Origin: Streptomyces sp. NRRL F-5122
GTDB lineage: Bacteria; Actinomycetota; Actinomycetes; Streptomycetales; Streptomycetaceae
Assembly: GCF_001507435.1 (NCBI RefSeq)
Contig: NZ_LMWH01000302.1
Location: 1-64,000, forward strand
Length of the DNA stretch: 64,000 bases
Direction of reading: 5' to 3'
Below are positions 39,370 to 50,264 of the stretch, piece by piece. The notes beneath the pieces are model-generated. The model ran no database searches, was not told where the DNA came from, and worked only from the letters and a program-made list of their open reading frames with translations. Numbering within the stretch: the stretch's first letter is position 1; the number at the start of each line of letters is the position of its first letter. Made by a program: the position numbers and the translations under genes.

Positions 39370-39388
39370 GCTTTGGAAGCTACGCTAT

Positions 39389-39406
39389 CTTCAGAAATTT
39401 GTGAAG
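39389..39406. promoter_or_regulatory. Candidate operator between exporter and MarR/GbsR regulator
   Basis: CTTCAGAAATTTGTGAAG: 5-bp arms CTTCA/TGAAG around a central AAATTT palindrome, in a markedly AT-rich stretch of the 103-bp divergent spacer. Size and symmetry suit a MarR-type dimer; it also overlaps where the exporter promoter should be. Confidence 0.6.
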
Positions 39407-39472
39407 TTAAGGAAACGTATAAACTCCGGATAGACTGGCGAGGGGTCTACGAGCAGGGGAGATGATCGCGGG

Positions 39473-39988
39473 ATGACGGAGCCGGGTACGGAGGGGCGGG
39501 ACCCCGAGGTGGTCTCCAAGTTCGTGGAGGGCTTCGCGGCGCAACTCGTCGAGGCCGGTATGCAGCGGATGCCCGCCCGGGTCTTCGCGGCGCTGCTGTC
39601 CTCCGACCCCGGTTCCCTGACCTCCGCCGAACTCGGTGAGCAGCTCCAGGTCAGCCCCGCCGCCGTCTCCGGCGCGGTGCGCTACCTCGCCCAGCAGCAC
39701 ATGGTCGCGCGCGAGCGCGAGCCGGGATCGCGGCGCGAGCGGTACCGCGTCAGCAGCAACCAGTGGTACGAGGCGCTGACCAACCGGGACGCGGTGCTCA
39801 AGCGCTGGGAACACGCCCTGCGTGAGGGTGTCGACAGCCTCGGCGCGCAGACCCCGGCCGGCCGGCGGCTGTCGGAGACGCTGGCCTTCTTCGAGTTCAT
39901 CGACGGCGAGATCGCCAGGATGATGGAGCGCTGGCGTGTCCATCGGGACCAGCGGTACGGCGCGGACGGGGCGGGCCACGTGGGCTGA
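39473..39988 (+). CDS. MarR/GbsR-type transcriptional regulator
   Basis: 171 aa winged-helix regulator. DNA-binding region: LTSAELGEQLQVSPAAVSGAVRYLAQQ followed by the wing with REREPGSRRERYRVS. A C-terminal helical part (FFEFIDGEIARMMERWRVHRDQ) probably dimerises. Being divergent from the exporter, it is likely its repressor, released by the exported drug or a related signal (inference). ATG near 39473 lies after GGGGAGATGATCGCGG. Confidence 0.85.
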   Translation: MTEPGTEGRDPEVVSKFVEGFAAQLVEAGMQRMPARVFAALLSSDPGSLTSAELGEQLQVSPAAVSGAVRYLAQQHMVAREREPGSRRERYRVSSNQWYEALTNRDAVLKRWEHALREGVDSLGAQTPAGRRLSETLAFFEFIDGEIARMMERWRVHRDQRYGADGAGHVG

Positions 39989-40049
39989 CCCGGGGGGACC
40001 CGGGCGGACCGGCGAACCGGTCGGGACGCCGGGACGCGGGCAGCAGTCC

Positions 40050-40895
40050 TCACCCGGGCAGCGTCAGTCCCCACGCCGCCTCGCGCACCACCCACGTGCG
40101 CGTCCGCACGGGCCCGCCGACCACGGAGTCCGCCCGGTAGCGGAAGTCGGCGCCGGACACCGTCACCCGGCGCCCGACCGCGTTGAGGGGTGCGGCCTCC
40201 GCCCCCACCGACACCGGTCGCACCTGGACCTCGGCCACCCCCGGATCGCCCGGCACCACGGACACCCCCGCCACGGGCTGGTCGAGGTCCACGAGCATCA
40301 GACCGTCGACCTCCACCCGCAGCCGGGAGGGCCGGGCCGGAGGGGACGCGGGCTTCGGGGGGCGCGGCGCCAGCGTGCGGACCAGGGACTGCCGCATCCG
40401 CAGCCACGACCGTCCCTGCGCGGCCTCCTCGCCGACCGGCGGGCCGTCGTATCCGGGGGGTGCGGCCGGTACGGACGGAATCCGCAGATCCCCGAGGACC
40501 ACTCCGTCGCTGTCGTCCACCAGCAGATCCAGTCGACGTACCGCCCCGTCCAGCACGGCCCGGGCCGCCGCCACCGCCCCGGTGGGCACCCCCAGGGACC
40601 GCGCGAGCGTCAGCACGGCCCCCACCGGCACGAACGACAGGTTCGTCGTGCCGAGCTCGCGTCTGCGGTGCAGCTGGGTCACCGCGCGCAGCAGGGCCCG
40701 GTCGTCACCCACGACGACCGGTCGCCGGGCCCCCCGGCGATCCAGCGCCCGGGCGAATTCCTCCGGGCCGTCCGGGAGGCACACCTTGGCCGCCGCACCC
40801 GCGCTGAGCACGTCTTTCGCGATCCGTACCGACTCACCGTCACTGTGACGGGCGACCGGGTCGATGACCACGAGGAGCTGGTCGGAAGTCGCCAC
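40050..40895 (-). CDS. Diacylglycerol/lipid-kinase catalytic-domain-like protein
   Basis: 281 aa. The start ATSDQLLVVIDPVARHSDGESVRIAKDVL resembles the nucleotide-binding beginning of DAGK/YegS proteins, although the canonical NP.SG and GGDG motifs appear altered (VVVGDDRALLRAV in place of GGDGT). LSFVPVGAVLTLARSLGVP fits the next block of the family. It may therefore be catalytically weak or have changed function. GTG 40895 has a GAGGCAGGACC sequence upstream. Divergent from purA. Confidence 0.65.
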   Translation of the reverse strand: MATSDQLLVVIDPVARHSDGESVRIAKDVLSAGAAAKVCLPDGPEEFARALDRRGARRPVVVGDDRALLRAVTQLHRRRELGTTNLSFVPVGAVLTLARSLGVPTGAVAAARAVLDGAVRRLDLLVDDSDGVVLGDLRIPSVPAAPPGYDGPPVGEEAAQGRSWLRMRQSLVRTLAPRPPKPASPPARPSRLRVEVDGLMLVDLDQPVAGVSVVPGDPGVAEVQVRPVSVGAEAAPLNAVGRRVTVSGADFRYRADSVVGGPVRTRTWVVREAAWGLTLPG

Positions 40896-40937
40896 CTCGG
40901 TCCTGCCTCGCTTCCTCGGGTAGCATCTTTGTGCAAG

Positions 40938-40965
40938 AGCCCCTTGCGCTATTGCGCCAGGGGCT
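40938..40965 (+). promoter_or_regulatory. Stable hairpin in the purA leader
   Basis: 12-nt arms (40938-40949 and 40954-40965) pair with one mismatch around a 4-nt loop TATT, then TTCGTCTATT. TAGCAT at 40921-40926 could be a -10 element, which would put this hairpin at the very 5' end of a purA transcript with a leader of about 160 nt. It could be an attenuator, an mRNA-stabilising element or the terminator of a short RNA. Confidence 0.5.
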
Positions 40966-41089
40966 TCGTCTATTCCGGGGCATCCGGTCCGACGGTTGCG
41001 ACCGATGACGGTCGCGGTGCACGCGGCGGTGGACCCTCCGCGTACGCCCCTGGCCTTGGACATGCCCCGCCCGGAAGGGGTGTACGCGC

Positions 41090-42373
41090 GTGCCCGCACT
41101 TGTGCTGCTCGGTGCTCAGTGGGGTGACGAGGGCAAGGGAAAGGCCACCGATCTGCTCGGCGGCTCGGTGGACTATGTAGTGCGCTATCAGGGCGGCAAC
41201 AACGCCGGCCACACGGTGGTCGTAGGCGACCAGAAGTATGCGCTCCACCTCCTCCCTTCCGGAATCCTGTCGCCCGGATGTACACCCGTCATCGGCAACG
41301 GCGTCGTCGTCGATCCGTCGGTCCTGCTCTCCGAGCTGAGCGGTCTGAACGAGCGAGGCGTCGACACCTCGAAGCTTCTGATCAGCGGCAACGCTCACGT
41401 CATCACGCCGTACAACGTCACGGTCGACAAGGTGACGGAGCGTTTCCTGGGCAAGCGCAAGATCGGCACCACCGGTCGCGGCATCGGCCCGACCTACGCC
41501 GACAAGATCAACCGCGTGGGCATCCGGGTCCAGGACCTGTACGACGAGTCGATCCTCACCCAGAAGGTGGAGGCGGCCCTCGACGTCAAGAACCAGGTCC
41601 TCACCAAGCTGTACAACCGGCGCGCGATCGCCGTCGACCAGGTCGTCGAGGAACTGCTGGGCTACGCCGAGAAGATCAGGCCGTACGTCGCCGACACGGT
41701 GCTCGTCCTCAACCAGGCGCTCGACGACGGCAAGGTCGTCCTGTTCGAGGGCGGCCAGGGCACCCTGCTGGACATCGACCACGGGACCTACCCCTTCGTG
41801 ACCTCGTCGAACCCGACCGCGGGCGGCGCGTGCACGGGCTCCGGCGTCGGCCCGACGAAGATCAGCCGGGTCATCGGCATCCTGAAGGCGTACACGACCC
41901 GCGTCGGTTCGGGCCCCTTCCCGACCGAGCTGTTCGACGACGACGGCGAGGCCCTGCGCCGCATCGGCGGCGAGCGGGGCGTCACCACCGGCCGTGACCG
42001 CCGCTGCGGCTGGTTCGACGCGGTGATCGCCCGCTACGCGACCCGGGTGAACGGACTGACCGACTTCTTCCTCACCAAGCTCGACGTGCTCACCGGCTGG
42101 GAGCAGATCCCGGTCTGCGTCGCGTACGAGATCGACGGCAAGCGGGTCGAGGAGCTCCCCTACTCCCAGACGGACTTCCACCACGCGAAGCCGGTCTACG
42201 AGTACCTGCCGGGCTGGCAGGAGGACATCACGAAGGCCAAGACCTTCGCGGATCTGCCGAAGAACGCCCAGGGGTACGTCAAGGCCCTGGAGGAGATGTC
42301 CGGCGCCCCGATCTCCGCGATCGGTGTGGGCCCGGGCCGCGACGAGACGATCGAGGTCAACTCGTTCCTGTAG
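41090..42373 (+). CDS. purA: Adenylosuccinate synthetase
   Basis: Joins IMP and aspartate using GTP, the first committed AMP step. 427 aa, standard length. Seen: [18 protein letters not shown] (P-loop-like), [43 protein letters not shown] and the C-terminal [13 protein letters not shown] start, with CGGAAGGGG upstream. Confidence 0.98.
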   Translation: MPALVLLGAQWGDEGKGKATDLLGGSVDYVVRYQGGNNAGHTVVVGDQKYALHLLPSGILSPGCTPVIGNGVVVDPSVLLSELSGLNERGVDTSKLLISGNAHVITPYNVTVDKVTERFLGKRKIGTTGRGIGPTYADKINRVGIRVQDLYDESILTQKVEAALDVKNQVLTKLYNRRAIAVDQVVEELLGYAEKIRPYVADTVLVLNQALDDGKVVLFEGGQGTLLDIDHGTYPFVTSSNPTAGGACTGSGVGPTKISRVIGILKAYTTRVGSGPFPTELFDDDGEALRRIGGERGVTTGRDRRCGWFDAVIARYATRVNGLTDFFLTKLDVLTGWEQIPVCVAYEIDGKRVEELPYSQTDFHHAKPVYEYLPGWQEDITKAKTFADLPKNAQGYVKALEEMSGAPISAIGVGPGRDETIEVNSFL

Positions 42374-42393
42374 ACCGCGGATCCGCCGTCCGC

Positions 42394-42434
42394 CCCTGCC
42401 CTCGGTGTGGCTCCGGCCACTTCCGGGGGCAGGG
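42394..42434 (+). terminator. Terminator after purA
   Basis: 8-bp stem CCCTGCCC with GGGCAGGG (42394-42401 with 42427-42434); the 25-nt loop can fold into its own small hairpin. It lies between convergent genes and may serve both. Confidence 0.55.
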
Positions 42435-42481
42435 TCGTTCCACGGCCCGTCCTGAAGCCTGTGCGCGGCCGTGGGGCCGCC

Positions 42482-43132
42482 TCAGCTGAAGACGATCATC
42501 GAGCCCTGGGCGAGGCTCCGGGTCACCGCCGTGTGCAGGCCGAGCCACACGTGCCGTTCACGCGCGAAGGGGCTCGGGTCGTACGGAGCGGGAAGCGCCG
42601 GTTCCTCCAGCTCCGTGGGGGCGGCCGGGGGTTCCGGCGCGGCGGGCGGGTTCGCCGGGTCGATGCCGATGGCCGGGGCCACCAGCTTCAGCTCCCGCAG
42701 CAGCCCGTGGGAGGAACCCAAGGGGCCGCCGCCCGTGAGGAGTTCGTCGTTCGACAGCGGGTGCGGGAAGTCGACCGGGACGTACGCGCCGGCGTGGTCG
42801 TAGTGCCAGACCAGATGGGACTGCTGGGCCGTCGACTCGAACATCTCCAGCAGCTGCTCGTAGTCGCCGCCCAGTTCGTCGACCGGGGTCACGGCGAGAC
42901 CGCACACCTGGAGCAGGTACGCGCGGCGCAGGAAGTGCAGCGCGTCGTAGTCGAACCCCGCGATCGGGGCCACCTCACCGGTCAGCCCCGGCATGTACTG
43001 GTACACCGGCACCGGCGGCAGTCCTGCCTCGCCCAGCACCTTGTCGTAGAGGGCGAGTTCTTCCGCGAACGGATTGTCGGGTGTGTGGCACAACACGTCG
43101 ACGAGCGGGACCAGCCACAGGTCACAGGCCAA
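42482..43132 (-). CDS. Conserved hypothetical protein
   Basis: 216 aa, soluble, no recognised domain. Residues about 1-140 look folded (DLWLVPLVDVLCHTPDNPFAEELALYD, quoted in part; VTPVDELGGDYEQLLEMFEST; VWHYDHAGAYVPVDFPHPL). A Pro/Ala-rich linker leads to a C-terminal WLGLHTAVTRSLAQGSMIVF. TTG start at 43132 with GGAGGAG about 8 nt upstream. I do not recognise the family. Confidence 0.7.
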   Translation of the reverse strand: MACDLWLVPLVDVLCHTPDNPFAEELALYDKVLGEAGLPPVPVYQYMPGLTGEVAPIAGFDYDALHFLRRAYLLQVCGLAVTPVDELGGDYEQLLEMFESTAQQSHLVWHYDHAGAYVPVDFPHPLSNDELLTGGGPLGSSHGLLRELKLVAPAIGIDPANPPAAPEPPAAPTELEEPALPAPYDPSPFARERHVWLGLHTAVTRSLAQGSMIVFS

Positions 43133-43195
43133 CAGTCGGCTCCTCCGGTTATCGGTGTGGTCCAGGCAGAGTAATGGTCGCGAGGGCGGTTCGCC

Positions 43196-45652
43196 TCAAC
43201 CGTGCAGGTCCCATACCCATACTCCGCCGACCCACCTACCCGGCCGCCCCACCAGCTTGTCCACGGCCTGGCGCAGCTGGTCCTGGTACTGCTGCGGGGG
43301 CAGCACCAGCACCCCCGCCTTCCAGTAGGCGAAGTCGGCGCGGGCCTGCGCCTGCCAGTTCCTGCCGATCACGGGGACCCGGCCGGTGAAACTGACGTCA
43401 CGCAGCATGTTGGACGTGTAGCGGGGGGACGCGGTGTAGATGCCGATGCGCTCACTGCCGTACGGGCCGTTGAAGTAACCGCCGGGCAGCCTGAACCCCA
43501 GGCCCGCCGCGGTCTGCCAGTGCAGTGCCTCCGCGTTGCCCGAGTCCGGCAGCGGGATCGGTACGAGCGTCTCGTCCTTGCCGAGGTACGACTTCCAGGT
43601 CCCGTCCGCGATGAAGGCGGGCACCTCGGCGCGTTCGACCGACTTCAGCGGGGCCGGGACGATCGGGATGAGGGCCGCGGCGATCGCGGTGAGGCCGATG
43701 AACTGGTTGCCGATGTTCGGGGTGCGCACCAGCCGCTCGATCGCCACCGCCAGCAGCATGCCGAGCGCGGGTGCGCAGATCATCGCGACCCTGCCTTCGA
43801 TGACCGACTCGAACAGGGGCTTGTCCGCGAGCAGGGCCCAGGGGCCGGGGAGCGTGGAGTCGCTGAGCGGGATCCGGAAGCGCGGGCCCAGCGAGAGCAA
43901 CGCGGCCGCCGCCGCCGTGAACGCCAGCGCCTTGACCAGGACGTGCTCCCACAGCCGCACCACGATGGCGAAGGCCAGGGCCACGAGCGGCCAGCCGTAG
44001 AAGGCGTTCTGCTCGGTGGGGTTCAGGGAGAGCGCGCTCGCCCTCGCGTCGTTGCCCGCGACCAGCGAGCGCCCGGCGAAGGAGAGCAGGGCGAGCGGAC
44101 TGTTGCCCGCGTTGTCCCCGTGCAGCACGCTCTTGTAGCTCTGCGGGCCGAAGAACTGCCAGTACAGGGGCAGCGCGATCAGAGGGAGGCACACCGCCGC
44201 ACCGATCGCGAGGCCCTTCAGCAGCGGCCGCCAGGCCGCCTTCGCCACATCCGGGCGCAGGACCGCGTACGCGCCCGCGAAGAGCACCATGCCGATGCAG
44301 GCGAGCAGCAGCGGCTCCTCCCCGAGGAAGATCTGGTACACGAGCATCAGCCCGAGGACCACGCCGTTGCGGACGACCCGATCGCCCCCGCACAACCGCA
44401 GCGCGCGCTCGATGATCAGCGGGATCATGAACAGCACGATGAAGTTCGGGTGGGCGTTGGCGTGGCTGACCATCGGGGGCGCGAAGGCGGCGAGCGCCGC
44501 GCCGACGAAGGCCGCGCCCCGGTGCCGGACGACCCGTTTCACGATCAGCCGGTACCAGGCGGTGGCCGTGGCGGCCAGTCCGACCGTCATGACGAGGGCG
44601 AGGGTGATCGCGGGGCCGAGAAGCAGGGTGACCGGAGTCAAGGGAACGGTCAGGCCCAGCATGACCGTGTTGGCCATGAGGTTCACGCCGTCGGGATAGC
44701 CCTGCAGGGCGGTGAAGAGGGGGTTGCGGAGATGGGCCACGTTGTCGGCCGTCACCGCGAAGAACCACTCCCACTGGTTCTGGTCCTGGAGCGATTCCGG
44801 GAGGTAGCGGTGGTTCGGGTCGGCCCAGCGGCCGGCGTACAGGCAGACCGCCATCACCAGGAAAGCGGCCACCGCGAGGAGGTCGGCGGGCCGGACGGAA
44901 CGGACCTTCAGGGCGGTAAGCTCGGCCAGGACGCGGGCGTAGTCCCACGGGCGGACCTTGGAGCCCGGCTGGTGCGCCCAGCGCACCGGGACCTCGGCGA
45001 CCGGCCAGCCCGAGCGCCGGAAGTGCTGGAGTATCTCCACGTCGATGCCCCAGCCGCGGAGCCGGGACCCGGCGAAGGCCTCGCGGGCCCGCTCGCCGTC
45101 GAAGAGCTTGAAGCCGCACTGCGTGTCACGTATGCCGGGCACGGCTATCCGGCGTATCAGGAAGTTCCCGGCGCGCCCGAGCACTTCGCGAGCGCGGCTC
45201 TGGTGCCGCTCTATGGTCGCGCCCGGAGCCGAGCGCGAGCCGATCGCCGCCGAGGGCCCGTCGGCCAGCGCCTTGTCGAGCGCCTCCAACTCCTCGATCG
45301 GGGTGGCCAGATCGGCGTCCGTGACCAGCACCCGGCGGCCGCGGGAGGCGAGTACGCCCAGGCGCAGCGCATGGCCCTTGCCCTGGTTCTCGGCACTGGT
45401 GACGAGCCGGACGCGCCGCTCGCGGGCCGCGACGGAGGTGACCACGTCGCGGGTGCCGTCGGTCGACCCGTCGTCGACGACGAGGACCTCCCACGGGCCG
45501 AAACGGCTCCCGCTCGCGCCCAGATAGCCGACGATCGCCTCGAGGGTGGGGCCGAGCCGCTGTTCCTCGTTGTGGGCGGGGACGACGACGGACAGGTCGA
45601 GGGGGGCGGCCGGAACGTTCTTCCTGACGTCCGTGGCCTGGGGCGCGCTCAT
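43196..45652 (-). CDS. Fusion: GT2 dolichol-phosphate-mannose-synthase-like domain + GT-C-like membrane domain
   Basis: 818 aa. Residues about 1-255 form a GT2 transferase (SVVVPAHNEEQRLGPTL, VLVVDDGSTDGTRDVV, VTDADLATPIEELE with the DxD, DTQCGFKLF), typical of enzymes that load a sugar on polyprenyl phosphate. Residues about 270-690 contain ten or more transmembrane helices with long extracytoplasmic loops (RYLPESLQDQNQWEWF, GYPDGVNLMANT), as in GT-C transferases. A ~130-aa extracytoplasmic tail follows. One chain could thus charge the carrier inside and transfer the sugar outside. ATG 45652 overlaps the GntR stop by 4 bp. Confidence 0.85.
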   Translation of the reverse strand: MSAPQATDVRKNVPAAPLDLSVVVPAHNEEQRLGPTLEAIVGYLGASGSRFGPWEVLVVDDGSTDGTRDVVTSVAARERRVRLVTSAENQGKGHALRLGVLASRGRRVLVTDADLATPIEELEALDKALADGPSAAIGSRSAPGATIERHQSRAREVLGRAGNFLIRRIAVPGIRDTQCGFKLFDGERAREAFAGSRLRGWGIDVEILQHFRRSGWPVAEVPVRWAHQPGSKVRPWDYARVLAELTALKVRSVRPADLLAVAAFLVMAVCLYAGRWADPNHRYLPESLQDQNQWEWFFAVTADNVAHLRNPLFTALQGYPDGVNLMANTVMLGLTVPLTPVTLLLGPAITLALVMTVGLAATATAWYRLIVKRVVRHRGAAFVGAALAAFAPPMVSHANAHPNFIVLFMIPLIIERALRLCGGDRVVRNGVVLGLMLVYQIFLGEEPLLLACIGMVLFAGAYAVLRPDVAKAAWRPLLKGLAIGAAVCLPLIALPLYWQFFGPQSYKSVLHGDNAGNSPLALLSFAGRSLVAGNDARASALSLNPTEQNAFYGWPLVALAFAIVVRLWEHVLVKALAFTAAAAALLSLGPRFRIPLSDSTLPGPWALLADKPLFESVIEGRVAMICAPALGMLLAVAIERLVRTPNIGNQFIGLTAIAAALIPIVPAPLKSVERAEVPAFIADGTWKSYLGKDETLVPIPLPDSGNAEALHWQTAAGLGFRLPGGYFNGPYGSERIGIYTASPRYTSNMLRDVSFTGRVPVIGRNWQAQARADFAYWKAGVLVLPPQQYQDQLRQAVDKLVGRPGRWVGGVWVWDLHG

Positions 45653-46389
45653 CCGGCCGCCAGTCGCTCGAGGAGGTCGAGGGAGTGCGTGTTGTACGCC
45701 TCGATCAGGGCGCGCGCCGCCGCGGCGTCGCGGCGGGCGAGCGCGTCGACGAGTTCGGTGTGGCCGGCCCAGAGCCGGCCCTTGAGGTCGGTCACCCTGC
45801 GCAGATGCTGAACCGCGCAGACCCACGACTGCACCCGCAGCCGGTGCAGGAAGTCGGCGAGGTAGGGGTTGCCGAACACGGCGCTCAACTCGCGCCAGAA
45901 TCGCAGGTCGTACCCGATGAGGATGTTCAGCTCGCCCGCGGCGGCCGCGCGCTGGGCCTCCTCGCCGCGGCGGCGCACCGCGGTGAGGGCGGCGGCATGG
46001 CGGGGTTCGGTCAGCACGGCCGCGCCGTCCCCGGTGGCGAGGCGGTGGAAGATCCCCTCGGTGACGAGGCTCCGGGCCTCGATCATGTCGCGGTAGTCGT
46101 CGAGCGAGAAGGCGCGGACCGCGAAGCCGCGGTGCTGGACGGCGTCCAGGAGGCCCTGGGCCGACAGGTCGACCAGAGCCTCGCGGACGGGAGTCGCGGA
46201 GACGCCGTACTGCTCGGCGATCTCCTTCACCGTGAACTCCTGCCCCGGCTGCAAGCGGCCGGCCAGCACCTCGTCGCGGAGCGCGTCCGCGATCTGCTGC
46301 CGCAGGGTGCTACGGGTAACGGTGCCATTGCCGGGCATCGTGCTCTGGATCCCCCATCCGCGTACGGTCTCGTGTTCCTCATCGAGCAC
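45649..46389 (-). CDS. GntR-family regulator, FadR/FCD type
   Basis: 246 aa. Winged helix-turn-helix near residues 25-90: TLRQQIADALRDEVLAGRL, FTVKEIAEQYGVSATPVREAL, LLDAVQHRGFAVRAF. C-terminal all-helical FCD effector domain (MIEARSLVTEGIFHRLA, FWRELSAVFGNPYLADFLHRLR, HTELVDALARRD), which usually binds an organic acid with a metal. Start uncertain: GTG 46389 or ATG 46338, which would begin MPGNGTVTRSTLR. It lies between the aminotransferase and the glycosyltransferase on the same strand. Confidence 0.88.
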   Translation of the reverse strand: MLDEEHETVRGWGIQSTMPGNGTVTRSTLRQQIADALRDEVLAGRLQPGQEFTVKEIAEQYGVSATPVREALVDLSAQGLLDAVQHRGFAVRAFSLDDYRDMIEARSLVTEGIFHRLATGDGAAVLTEPRHAAALTAVRRRGEEAQRAAAAGELNILIGYDLRFWRELSAVFGNPYLADFLHRLRVQSWVCAVQHLRRVTDLKGRLWAGHTELVDALARRDAAAARALIEAYNTHSLDLLERLAAG

Positions 46390-46473
46390 GTCACCTTACG
46401 CGGTGGGGGTTCCCGGAGTGCCGCATCCCGTGCGCTCCTGTGCGGCGTGATCCGCCTGCGCGGCGGAGGGCGA

Positions 46474-47829
46474 TCACTCCGTGTGCTCGTCCGCCACCGA
46501 CAGTGCCGCGTCGAGGGCCGCGAGGCCCTCCTTCGCCTCCGTCTCCGTGATGGTGCAGGGCGGGACCACGTGCGTGCGGTTCATGTTGACGAAGGGCCAC
46601 AGGCCGTGGGCCTTCGCGGCGGCCGCGAAGGCGGCCATCGGCGCGTTCGCCTCACCGGCCGCGTTGTACGGAACGAGCGGCTCCCGGCTCTCCCGGTTCT
46701 TCACCAGCTCCAGGGCCCAGAACATGCCCACCCCGCGCACCTCGCCCACCGACGGGTGCCGCTCGGCCAGTTCGCGCAGCCCCGGCTCGATGACCTGGGC
46801 GCCGACCACCGCCGCGTTCGCGACGACACCCTCCTGCGCCATCACGTCGATCGTGGCGACGGCCGCGGCACAGGCCAGCGGGTGCCCGGAGTACGTCAGA
46901 CCGCCCGGGTAGGGCCGCTTGCCGAAGGTCTCCGCGATCCTCCCGGAGACGGCGACGCCGCCGAGCGGCACATAGCCGGAGTTCACGCCCTTCGCGAAGG
47001 TCATCAGGTCGGGGGTCACCTCGAAGAGGTCCGCCGCGAACCATTCGCCGGTCCGTCCGAACCCGGCCATCACCTCGTCGAGCACGAAGACGATCCCGTA
47101 CTTGTCGCACAGGTCGCGGACGCCCGCCAGATAGCCGCGCGGCGGGACCATGATCCCGGCTGTCCCGGGAATGGTCTCCAGGACGACGGCGGCGATCGTC
47201 CCGGGCCCCTCGAAGGCGATGGTCGTCTCCAGGTGCTCCAGCGCCCGCTCGCACTCCTGCTGCTCGGTCTCGGCGTAGAACCGCGAGCGGTACAGGAACG
47301 GCGCCCAGAAGTGCACCACCCCCGCCGCGGCACCGTCGGAGGCCCAGCGGCGCGGGTCTCCGGTGATGTTCACGGCCTGCTGGGTACCGCCGTGGTACGA
47401 GCGGTAGGCGGACAGCACCTTGGGGCGGCCGGTGTGGATGCGCGCCATGCGCACGGCGTGCTCCACTGCGTCGGCGCCGCCGTTGGTGAAGAAGATCTTG
47501 TCGAGGTCACCGGGCGTGCGCTCGGCGATCAGCCGCGCCGCCTCCGACCGGGCCTCCACGGCGAAGGCGGGCGCGAACGTGGTCAGGGTGGCGGCCTGCT
47601 CCTGTATCGCGGCGACGACCTTCGGGTGCTGGTAGCCGATGTTGGTGAAGACGAGTCCGCTGGTGAAGTCGAGGTAGCGGTTGCCGTCGTAGTCCCAGAA
47701 GTACGACCCCTCCGCACCGGCTACGGCGAGCGGGTCGATGAGGTCCTGCGCTGACCAGGAGTGGAAGACGTGCGCACGGTCCGCGGCCTTGACGGCGGCG
47801 CCGGCCCGGGGGTCGATCTGAGGGGTCAT
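46474..47829 (-). CDS. Class III PLP-dependent aminotransferase
   Basis: 451 aa omega-aminotransferase-type enzyme. Seen: WDYDGNRYLDFTSGLVFTNIGY, FFTNGGADAVEHAVRMAR, YRSYHGGTQQAVN, VFVLDEVMAGFGRTGEWF, and the PLP lysine in MTFAKGVNSGYVPLGGV. Relatives use beta-alanine, taurine or other omega-amino acids with pyruvate or glyoxylate. First gene of an apparent operon with GntR, whose effector may be its substrate or product (inference). Divergent from the kinase gene. Confidence 0.88.
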   Translation of the reverse strand: MTPQIDPRAGAAVKAADRAHVFHSWSAQDLIDPLAVAGAEGSYFWDYDGNRYLDFTSGLVFTNIGYQHPKVVAAIQEQAATLTTFAPAFAVEARSEAARLIAERTPGDLDKIFFTNGGADAVEHAVRMARIHTGRPKVLSAYRSYHGGTQQAVNITGDPRRWASDGAAAGVVHFWAPFLYRSRFYAETEQQECERALEHLETTIAFEGPGTIAAVVLETIPGTAGIMVPPRGYLAGVRDLCDKYGIVFVLDEVMAGFGRTGEWFAADLFEVTPDLMTFAKGVNSGYVPLGGVAVSGRIAETFGKRPYPGGLTYSGHPLACAAAVATIDVMAQEGVVANAAVVGAQVIEPGLRELAERHPSVGEVRGVGMFWALELVKNRESREPLVPYNAAGEANAPMAAFAAAAKAHGLWPFVNMNRTHVVPPCTITETEAKEGLAALDAALSVADEHTE

Positions 47830-48020
47830 GCGGCGAAGCGTAGGTGTCCGGGGTGCGGACGCGACATCGGCGTCCTGTCTGCGGTCGGGACGTGAACGCG
47901 ACAGTGTGTCGACGTGGGGGGGCGTTCATGGAACCGCGGGCACCGGGCCGGCCGACTACGTGTACGGCGGCACTATTCTCTGGCTGTCGCACAGGCAGGG
48001 GCGGGGCAGGTGACGCGGTG

Positions 48021-50141
<2,121 letters not shown>

Positions 50142-50264
50142 ACTCCCGTCATCCGCTTGTCCGTTGAACGTCATTCGAACTTCGGCGGGCGACCCAGGCC
50201 CGTTTCCGCCCGCAGTCGTACCGTGACCCCACGATCGGCTCCGGGAAGTGGCGGGGGACCCACG

